Under the pieces are notes generated by a model. The model was not told the DNA's origin. It saw only the letters and a list, made by a program, of their open reading frames with translations, and searched no databases. The position numbers were made by a program, and so were the translations under genes. Positions 1-7,709 of a stretch of DNA of 7,709 nucleotides are shown in pieces. The stretch is from Bacteroidales bacterium UBA3856 (GTDB taxonomy: Bacteria; Bacteroidota; Bacteroidia; Bacteroidales; UBA932). The DNA lies in the NCBI GenBank assembly GCA_002392525.1, contig DGHE01000159.1, positions 1 to 7,709 of the forward strand. Direction: 5' to 3'. Each line of letters begins with the position of its first letter. Within the stretch, counting starts at the first letter, position 1.

Positions 1-746
1 ACGGGCTCGGCCGATGCAAAGTCAACGTCTCCGCAGAGCTTGCCGTTCTCGTCGCGGTTCATGCCGACGTCAATGATGACGGCGCCGGGTTTCACCATGT
101 CACCGGTCACGAGTTTGGCCTTGCCTACGGCCACCACCAGGACGTCGGCGGTACGGCATACGGCGCCAAGGTCCGCGGTACGGGAGTGGGCGATGGTCAC
201 GGTGGCATGACGGTCCAGCAGCAGTTTGGCTACGGGTTTGCCCACAATGTTGGAACGGCCCACCACAACGGCGTTCTTGCCCTTGAGGTCTACGCCCACG
301 CTGTCAATCAGGCGCATGATGCCGGCAGGGGTGCAGGGAACAATGCAGTCCTTGCCCAGCCACAGGCCGGCTACGTTTCCGGGATGGAAACCGTCCACGT
401 CCTTCTCACGGGCGATGGTGTCAATCACCTTCTCCTCGTCGATGTGCTTGGGAAGCGGCAACTGCACCAGGATACCGTCTACCAGCGGGTCGTTGTTGAG
501 GGCCACAATCTCCTCGAGCAGGGCAGCTTCGGAGATGTCGGCCGGTAGTTCCACCAGCTTGGACTCCATGCCGGTGTAGGCGGCGGCCTTCACTTTGTTG
601 CGGACATATACCTGGCTGGCGGGGTTCTCACCCACGATGATGACCACCAGGCAGGGCTTGCGGCCGTACTTGGCCTCGAGGACGGGCACTTCGGCCTTTA
701 CCTCGTCCTTGACTACTTGACTTAATGCTTTTCCGTCAATAATCAT
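1..746 (-). CDS. folD: FolD, bifunctional methylenetetrahydrofolate dehydrogenase / methenyltetrahydrofolate cyclohydrolase (3' end cut by window)
   Basis: FolD oxidises 5,10-methylene-THF to 5,10-methenyl-THF with NAD(P)+ and hydrolyses that to 10-formyl-THF in the cytosol. About 248 residues are visible, starting [10 protein letters not shown]; the family is usually near 290, so roughly 40 C-terminal residues lie beyond position 1. Visible family motifs are [10 protein letters not shown] (residues 42-51), with Tyr47 and Lys51 matching E. coli Tyr50 and Lys54; [10 protein letters not shown] (90-99), with Gln95 matching Gln98; DVDGFHPGN (116-124), with Asp118 matching Asp121; PCTPAGI (137-143); and the nucleotide-binding stretch [12 protein letters not shown] (160-171). 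The reading frame is open to the window edge. The ATG overlaps the purD stop as ATGA, which suggests translational coupling. As last visible gene of the purine block it probably supplies formyl-THF for PurN and PurH. The identification is very secure. Confidence 0.96.
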   Translation of the reverse strand, partial: MIIDGKALSQVVKDEVKAEVPVLEAKYGRKPCLVVIIVGENPASQVYVRNKVKAAAYTGMESKLVELPADISEAALLEEIVALNNDPLVDGILVQLPLPKHIDEEKVIDTIAREKDVDGFHPGNVAGLWLGKDCIVPCTPAGIMRLIDSVGVDLKGKNAVVVGRSNIVGKPVAKLLLDRHATVTIAHSRTADLGAVCRTADVLVVAVGKAKLVTGDMVKPGAVIIDVGMNRDENGKLCGDVDFASAEP

Positions 747-2074
747 ATCTTCTCAAATGCTAAATGTGCAATGTCGTTTCTGTAAAAGAGGTTGTCGCAG
801 GAGATTTTGCGAACCTCTGAGTACACTTTCTCACGGGCATCAGCGAGGTCCTTTCCGCTGCTTACGACCATGAGCACGCGGCCGCCGGAGGTGATCACCT
901 GGCCCTCCTTGACGGCGGTTCCCATGTGGTACACCTGCGCATCCACCTGGTCCAGGCCGCCGATGGCAAAGCCCTTCTCATAGTGGCCGGGATAACCCTT
1001 TGAGGCCAGCACTACGCCCAGCGTGACACCGTCGGCCCAAACCGGGGATTCCAGTTTGCGTCCGGTGGCTACTCCTTCAAAGATGTCGTAGATGTCGCTC
1101 TCCAGGCGGGGCAGTACAACCTCCGTCTCGGGGTCTCCGAAGCGGGCGTTGAACTCGATGACCTTGATTCCCTGCGGGGTCTTCATGAGTCCGCCGTAGA
1201 GCACGCCGGAAAGGGGAAGGCCTTCGGAAACCATGGCCTGAGCCGCTTTGCAGAGGATTTCCTTGCGGGCAAACTCCTTGTCCTCCTCCGTGATGAAGGG
1301 AAGGCCGGTGTAGGCGCCCATGCCGCCCGTGTTGGGACCTTTGTCGCCGTCGAAGGCACGCTTGTGGTCCTGGGAAAGGGGCATCGGGTACACACGCTCT
1401 CCATCTACAAAGCAAAGGAAGGAGAACTCCGGTCCGGTGAGGAAGTCTTCCACCACCACTTTGCCCTGGCCGAAGGAATGGTCCAGGAGCATGTCGGAAA
1501 GGGCGGCCCGGGCTTCTTCCAGGTCCTGCGCGATGACGACGCCTTTGCCGGCGGCCAGGCCGTCGTATTTGAGTACGGCTGGGAAAGGACGGGCCGATAC
1601 ATAGGCGAGCGCCTCCTCATAGTCCGTGAAACTGCGGTAGCCGGCCGTGGGGATGCCGTACTTGTCCATGAGTTTCTTCGCAAACTCCTTGGAGCTCTCG
1701 ATGGCGGTAGCGGCCTGCGTGTGGCCGAAGATCTTGAGTCCGGCGGCGCGGAAAGCATCCACGATACCGGCTGCCAGCGCTGCCTCGGGACCCACGACGG
1801 TAAGGTCTACCTGGTTCTCTATGGCAAAAGCTTTGAGACCTTCCACGTCGGTATCCTTGAGGTTCACGTTGAACGCCTGGCTTCCGATTCCGGCATTGCC
1901 GGGGGCGCAGTAGATTTTGCTCACCTGCGGGCTGCGGGAGAGAGCATCCACAATGGCATGCTCCCGTCCGCCGCCGCCGATAACCAGAACGGTTTTCCCA
2001 AGCAGGTCCTCCAGCTGGATTTCCTTACCCTGGACCGTCTTGTTCTGTGAAGGGAGAGGATAAACTAAACCCAT
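743..2074 (-). CDS. purD: PurD, phosphoribosylamine--glycine ligase (GAR synthetase)
   Basis: PurD joins 5-phosphoribosylamine and glycine with ATP to form GAR, the second step of purine synthesis. The protein has 443 residues. The family N-terminal motif GGGGREHA lies at residues 33-40, the ATP-grasp region follows with [11 protein letters not shown] (169-179), then [17 protein letters not shown] (235-251) and the metal/ATP-binding [10 protein letters not shown] (307-316). These are all intact, so the enzyme looks active. The oddity is the start: homologues usually begin one to three residues before the beta-strand at [10 protein letters not shown], but here about 27 extra residues ([10 protein letters not shown]...) come first. 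There is no in-frame ATG, GTG or TTG between 2074 and the conserved core, so ATG 2074 is the only ordinary start. No Shine-Dalgarno sequence is seen. Upstream is the 98-bp purH-purD gap with a GC-rich hairpin; downstream the stop overlaps the folD ATG. Confidence 0.95.
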   Translation of the reverse strand: MGLVYPLPSQNKTVQGKEIQLEDLLGKTVLVIGGGGREHAIVDALSRSPQVSKIYCAPGNAGIGSQAFNVNLKDTDVEGLKAFAIENQVDLTVVGPEAALAAGIVDAFRAAGLKIFGHTQAATAIESSKEFAKKLMDKYGIPTAGYRSFTDYEEALAYVSARPFPAVLKYDGLAAGKGVVIAQDLEEARAALSDMLLDHSFGQGKVVVEDFLTGPEFSFLCFVDGERVYPMPLSQDHKRAFDGDKGPNTGGMGAYTGLPFITEEDKEFARKEILCKAAQAMVSEGLPLSGVLYGGLMKTPQGIKVIEFNARFGDPETEVVLPRLESDIYDIFEGVATGRKLESPVWADGVTLGVVLASKGYPGHYEKGFAIGGLDQVDAQVYHMGTAVKEGQVITSGGRVLMVVSSGKDLADAREKVYSEVRKISCDNLFYRNDIAHLAFEKI

Positions 2075-2103
2075 ATGATTAAACTATTTACCTTACTTTA
2101 AGT

Positions 2104-2122
2104 CCCTCCCCCAAGGGGAGGG
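2104..2122. repeat. C/G-rich hairpin in the purH-purD gap, resembling an interspersed repeat
   Basis: The arms CCCTCCCC (2104-2111) and GGGGAGGG (2115-2122) are exact inverted repeats around a CAA loop, giving an 8-bp all-GC-type stem apart from one A-T pair. A further G-rich run (GGGTGGGGG, 2128-2136) follows on the plus strand. On the transcribed (minus) strand the stem is followed by ACTTAAAG, with no T tract, so it is not a classical terminator for the operon. Similar CCCTCCCC/GGGGAGGG intergenic units are, from memory, frequent in Bacteroidota genomes. One copy in this window cannot prove that it is repeated. Confidence 0.5.
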
Positions 2123-2152
2123 GTTTCGGGTGGGGGTAATTAAACGAAGTTT

Positions 2153-2172
2153 TTCAAGCATTGATGCGCGCA

Positions 2173-2184
<12 letters not shown>
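2153..2184. repeat. Perfect 32-bp palindrome straddling the purH stop codon
   Basis: The 16-nt arm TTCAAGCATTGATGCG on the minus strand is followed without spacer by its exact reverse complement. The first arm carries the last three codons of purH (Phe-Lys-His) and its TGA stop; the second arm is an inverted copy in the non-coding gap. In the mRNA it would form a long stem. After the stem the minus strand reads AAAAAC rather than a U tract, so it does not fit an intrinsic terminator in the direction of the operon. It could act as an mRNA-stabilising or processing hairpin between purH and purD; that role is inference. Confidence 0.85.
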
Positions 2185-3698
<1,514 letters not shown>

Positions 3699-3702
<4 letters not shown>

Positions 3703-4256
3703 AACAGTTGTTTTATGGTTTGTACATATAATTCATGTTCGATAGGCTGGCCGATGCGGCGCACCTCTTCGGGGTCGGAACCTTCATAGGGGAAGGCGCG
3801 CTGGGCGATGATCTTTCCTCCGTCCAGTTCGGCGCTCACCCAGTGGATGGTGAAGCCGTACACCTTGACGCCGTAGGCCACGGCTTCCTCGATGGCGTGC
3901 GCTCCCTTGAAGGAAGGCAGCAGGGCGGGGTGGGTGTTGATGATACGGCCTTCGTAGGCGCTGAGGAGGGTTTCTCCCACAATGCGCATATAGCCGGCCA
4001 GGCACACGAGGTCTACCTCCAGGGCATCCAGCCTTTTTACGATTTCCGCCTCATAGGCGGCCTTGTCGGAGTATTCCTTCGGGTTAAAGACGAAGGCCGG
4101 CACGCCGAACTCGCGGGCCCGCTGAAGGACCGGAGCCCCCGGCTTGTCGCACACCAGCAGCACCACCCGCGCATCCAGTTCCTTCCGGGCGCAGGCTGCG
4201 GCGATGGCGGTGAAATTGGTGCCGGTTCCGCTGGCAAAAATGGCGAGATTCTTCAC
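3699..4256 (-). CDS. purN: PurN, phosphoribosylglycinamide formyltransferase (10-formyl-THF dependent)
   Basis: PurN formylates GAR to FGAR using 10-formyl-THF. From the GTG at 4256 the protein has 185 residues, beginning MKNLAIFASGTGTNF, which matches the usual family start with the phosphate-binding SGTGTN loop (residues 9-14). The catalytic residues are visible: Asn107 and His109 in INTHPALLPSF (105-116), His138, and Asp145 in the SAELDGGKI stretch, corresponding to E. coli Asn106, His108, His137 and Asp144. The frame stays open upstream into purM, but that extension is a shadow of purM; an ATG that far upstream is not credible. GTG 4256 is chosen because it sits exactly where the family begins, 16 nt after the purM stop. 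No Shine-Dalgarno sequence is seen. The sequence around the start resembles a dispersed repeat. The stop overlaps the purH ATG. Confidence 0.93.
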
Positions 4257-4271
4257 TTCGTTCAGAATGAC
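4246..4271 (-). repeat. Dispersed-repeat-like sequence covering the purM-purN junction and the purN start
   Basis: On the minus strand this reads GTCATTCTGAACGAAGTG followed by AAGAATCT. It closely matches a short repeat (GTCATTCTGAGCGAAG-type, continuing GAAGAATCT) that I know from intergenic regions of many Bacteroidota and some other bacteria, and whose chance translation NVILNEVKNL turns up at the ends of annotated proteins. The repeat's own GTG AAG AAT CT supplies the start codon and first codons (Met-Lys-Asn-Leu) of purN. Only one arm is present; no inverted partner copy was found in this window, so membership of a repeat family rests on recognition of the string. Confidence 0.6.
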
Positions 4272-4272
4272 A

Positions 4273-5304
4273 TTACTGAAGGATGATGTTGACGCCTTCC
4301 TTGTCGGTGACCTTGCCGATGACAGTGGCCTTCTCTCCGTGGGACTCCAGGATGGCGATGGCTTTGGCGGCATCGGCCTCATCCATGACGGCAATCATGC
4401 CTACGCCCATGTTGAAGATGTTGAACATCTCGCGGTGAGGAACGTTGCCCCATTTCTCCAGCATCCGGAAGACCGGAAGGATTTCCCAGGTGCCTTCGTG
4501 GATTTCCAGGCCCTGGCCGGGCTGCAACACGCGGGGAATGTTCTCATCGAAGCCGCCGCCGGTAATGTGGGCCACTCCGTGAACATCGCACTGGGCAATC
4601 ACATCCAGCATCTGCTTTACATAAATCTTGGTAGGGGTGAGGAGCACCTCTCCCAGCTTGCGTCCGCCGAATTCGGGAATCTCGTCGGTGTACTTGAGAC
4701 CGGCATCGGCCACAATCTTTCTCACCAGCGAGAAGCCGTTGGAGTGGACGCCGCTGGAGGCGACGGCAACGAGCACGTCTCCCACCTTTACCTTGGAGCC
4801 GTCGATGAGCTTGGATTTTTCCACCACGCCCGTGGTGTAGCCGGCGATGTCATACTCGCCGTCCTCGTACATGCCGGGCATCTCCGCGGTCTCGCCGCCC
4901 ACCAGCGCGCAGCCGGCCTGGCGGCAACCTTCGGCCACACCCGCTACGATGGCTTCCACCTTGGCGGGAATGTTGTGCCCCAGGGCTACATAGTCCAGGA
5001 AAAAGAGGGGTTCGGCGCCCTGGGCCAGGACGTCGTTCACGCACATGGCCACAGCATCGATACCAATGGTGTCATGCTTGTCCATGGCAAAGGCAATCTT
5101 GAGTTTGGTGCCCACGCCGTCAGTGCCGCTCACAAGGACCGGCTCCTTTATGTTAAGGGCCGACAGGTCGAACATGCCGCCAAACGAGCCGATGTTGCCC
5201 ATGGAGCCCTTGCGGGAGGTGGATGCCACGTGCTGCTTGATGCGCCGCACTACTTCATATCCGGCTTCCAGGTTTACGCCGGACTGCTGATAAGATTTTG
5301 CCAT
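4273..5304 (-). CDS. purM: PurM, phosphoribosylformylglycinamidine cyclo-ligase (AIR synthetase)
   Basis: PurM closes the imidazole ring, converting FGAM to AIR with ATP. The 343 residues are the normal length for the family. Family motifs appear in order: SGTDGVGTKLK (59-69, nucleotide-binding glycine-rich stretch), GIDAVAMCVNDVLAQGAEP (81-99), LVGGETAEMPGMY (134-146), SSGVHSNGFSLVR (183-195) and HITGGGFDENIPRVL (246-260). No catalytic-site anomaly is evident. The ATG is 3 nt after the purF stop, without a visible Shine-Dalgarno sequence. The stop TAA overlaps an ATG (TAATG) that opens only a three-codon frame (Met-Ser-Phe-stop) before the true purN GTG. PurM uses the FGAM made by PurL, encoded upstream in the same operon. 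The identification is secure. Confidence 0.97.
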   Translation of the reverse strand: MAKSYQQSGVNLEAGYEVVRRIKQHVASTSRKGSMGNIGSFGGMFDLSALNIKEPVLVSGTDGVGTKLKIAFAMDKHDTIGIDAVAMCVNDVLAQGAEPLFFLDYVALGHNIPAKVEAIVAGVAEGCRQAGCALVGGETAEMPGMYEDGEYDIAGYTTGVVEKSKLIDGSKVKVGDVLVAVASSGVHSNGFSLVRKIVADAGLKYTDEIPEFGGRKLGEVLLTPTKIYVKQMLDVIAQCDVHGVAHITGGGFDENIPRVLQPGQGLEIHEGTWEILPVFRMLEKWGNVPHREMFNIFNMGVGMIAVMDEADAAKAIAILESHGEKATVIGKVTDKEGVNIILQ

Positions 5305-5307
5305 ATT

Positions 5308-6666
<1,359 letters not shown>

Positions 6667-6669
6667 CGC

Positions 6670-7380
6670 TTATAAGGTTTCTAATTTGTCAAGTACTTTG
6701 GAATAGGCGGGAATGACTTCCCCGAGGTCCAGGCGGAAGCGGTCCTTGTCCAGGCGCTCGCCGGTAGCCTCGTCCCACATGCGGCAGGTGTCGGGGCTAA
6801 TCTCGTCGGAGATGATGATTTCGCCGGTGTCGGAGGCGCGGCCAAACTCGAACTTGGCGTCCACGAGCTCGATGCCCACTTTGTGCAGGAGCTCCTTCAG
6901 AAGCTCTGCCGAGCGCTTGGCCATGGAGAACATCTTCTCCAGTTCCTCGTAGGTGGCAAGGCCCAGGGCGACGGCCTGGTCGCTGTTCACCAGCGGATCT
7001 CCCAGCTCGTCGTTGTTGTAGCAAAGGTCCGTGATGGTGTTGGCGGGTTTGAAGCCGTCTTCCACACCCAGTTTGGCAGCCAGGGTCCCGGCCATGCGGT
7101 AGTGCACGGAGACCTCCAGGGGGATGAGCTCAATCTTGCGGCACAGCTGCTCGCGCTCGTCCAGGAGCTCGATGAAGTGCGTGGGGATTCCGCAGCTGTT
7201 GAGGTAGCCGAGGAGGAAAGCCGAAATCTTGTTGCTGAAGATTCCCTTCCGGCGCAGCCGGGCGCGTTTGACGTTGTTGTACGCCACCGTTACGTCGGTG
7301 TAATGGAAGATCACCTGGTGGGGATTGTCGGTGGCGAACACCTTTTTCTCGTTTCCTTCGAAGATAAGTTCGTTTTTCAT
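6670..7380 (-). CDS. purC: PurC, phosphoribosylaminoimidazole-succinocarboxamide synthase (short form, divergent active site)
   Basis: PurC condenses CAIR and aspartate with ATP to give SAICAR. The length of 236 residues fits the short bacterial form rather than the roughly 300-residue form also found in Bacteroidota. Conserved blocks include RKGIFSNKIS (44-53), GIPTHFIE (64-71), GDPLVNSD (127-134), DAKFEFG (174-180, with the conserved Lys176) and the signature DEISPDTCRMWD (192-203), which keeps the acidic and Arg residues, followed by LDKDRFR. Departures from consensus are EGNEKK (8-13) instead of EGKxKK, and VHYRMAGT (92-99) where relatives have VRNxxAGS, so the conserved Arg is His93 and the Ser is Thr99. 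The ATG overlaps the purL stop as ATGA, and purF follows after 3 nt. SAICAR synthetase is the only reasonable family; full activity is likely but not shown. Confidence 0.93.
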   Translation of the reverse strand: MKNELIFEGNEKKVFATDNPHQVIFHYTDVTVAYNNVKRARLRRKGIFSNKISAFLLGYLNSCGIPTHFIELLDEREQLCRKIELIPLEVSVHYRMAGTLAAKLGVEDGFKPANTITDLCYNNDELGDPLVNSDQAVALGLATYEELEKMFSMAKRSAELLKELLHKVGIELVDAKFEFGRASDTGEIIISDEISPDTCRMWDEATGERLDKDRFRLDLGEVIPAYSKVLDKLETL

Positions 7381-7709
7381 CGGTCTTTTCTGAAATAGTG
7401 GACGGCGTTGTCGAACAGGGGCTGCCGGCAGTTGCCGCTGATGTTTTTAAACAGGTTGTCTTCGTAGCGTTCGCTGTGTCCCATCTTGCCGAGGATGTGG
7501 CCGTCGGGGCTCAGGACGCCTTCAATGTCATAGTAGGAGCCGTTGGGGTTGTCCAGGTAGCGGAAGGCCACCTGCCCCTTGGCAAAGAGTTCTTTCGCGA
7601 GCTCCTCGTTCACCACGAACTTGCCTTCGCCGTGGCTGAAGGCAATGCTGAACTCGTCTCCTTCCTGCATTCCGGCGAGCCAGGGGGAATTCAGGGAGGC
7701 TACCTGCGT
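7377..7709 (-). CDS. purL: PurL, phosphoribosylformylglycinamidine synthase, C-terminal end of the glutaminase domain (5' end outside window)
   Basis: PurL converts FGAR to FGAM with ATP and glutamine. Only the last 110 residues are visible; the frame is open to the right edge, and the codons before the first internal Met (TQVASLNSPWLAGM) clearly belong to the protein, so that Met is not the start. The visible part is the end of the class I glutaminase domain: the block FSHGEGKF (24-31), then PNGS and SPDGHILGKMGHSER, whose His and Glu are the conserved pair of the Cys-His-Glu triad (the Cys lies upstream, outside the window). The form GKMGHSER fits the large single-chain PurL of about 1,200 residues seen in Bacteroidota and Clostridia. 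A separate PurQ is less likely but cannot be excluded from this fragment. The stop overlaps the purC ATG. Confidence 0.9.
   Translation of the reverse strand, partial: TQVASLNSPWLAGMQEGDEFSIAFSHGEGKFVVNEELAKELFAKGQVAFRYLDNPNGSYYDIEGVLSPDGHILGKMGHSERYEDNLFKNISGNCRQPLFDNAVHYFRKDR

Noticed and set aside
186..579. Two overlapping plus-strand frames opposite folD
   Set aside because: Both are shadows of the minus-strand folD frame, which contains all the expected FolD motifs and runs open to the window edge.
2075..2152. Internal promoter for purD-folD in the purH-purD gap
   Set aside because: I looked for the Bacteroidota -33 TTTG and -7 TAnnTTTG boxes on the minus strand. There are only weak partial matches (such as TAGTTTAA), placed too close to the purD ATG.
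4257..4394. Longer purN reading frame starting at an ATG inside purM
   Set aside because: The first 46 codons would overlap purM and give a Ser/Pro/Arg-rich sequence unlike PurN. The conserved protein begins at the GTG at 4256.
7377..7670. Separate small gene starting at the ATG at 7670
   Set aside because: The frame continues upstream without a stop to the window edge, and the residues before that Met fit the PurL glutaminase domain, so it is the end of a larger gene.

Overview
The window holds one continuous minus-strand block of de novo purine biosynthesis genes. Read 5'->3' on the minus strand (right to left) the order is purL (3' end only), purC, purF, purM, purN, purH, purD and folD (its 3' end is cut by the window). 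Apart from one gap of about 100 bp, all of it is coding. The host is most likely a member of the Bacteroidota (Bacteroidales-like) with fairly high GC. No gene is preceded by a recognisable Shine-Dalgarno sequence, the GATase end of PurL is of the large single-chain (clade II-like) form, and two short non-coding elements resemble interspersed repeats common in that phylum. This assignment is inference; no marker gene is present.

Layout: purL/purC, purN/purH and purD/folD overlap by the 4-base ATGA arrangement. purC/purF and purF/purM are 3 nt apart, and purM/purN 16 nt. Only purH/purD is separated by a real gap (2075-2172). It holds a perfect 32-bp palindrome that straddles the purH stop codon and a C/G-rich hairpin. 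I see no tRNA, rRNA, CRISPR array, insertion sequence, convincing promoter or U-tract terminator. The tight spacing suggests one long mRNA whose promoter lies outside the window.

The genes cover PRPP to phosphoribosylamine (PurF), GAR (PurD), FGAR (PurN), FGAM (PurL), AIR (PurM), SAICAR (PurC), then AICAR to IMP (PurH). The carboxylation step (PurE/PurK) and PurB must lie elsewhere. FolD interconverts one-carbon tetrahydrofolates and supplies the 10-formyl-THF used by PurN and PurH, so its place at the end of the operon makes functional sense.

The most notable observation is PurF. Its phosphoribosyltransferase half and its four Fe-S cysteines are intact, but the N-terminal glutaminase domain lacks the nucleophilic Cys (the protein begins Met-Gly, with an in-frame stop two codons upstream) and has changed several other glutaminase residues (Arg73 to Lys, Thr76 to Asn, oxyanion-hole Asn to Asp). 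PurC next to it also departs from consensus at substrate-site positions. Secondary points are a dispersed-repeat-like sequence that supplies the purN start codon, an inverted duplication of the purH 3' end, and an unusual 27-residue N-terminal extension on PurD.
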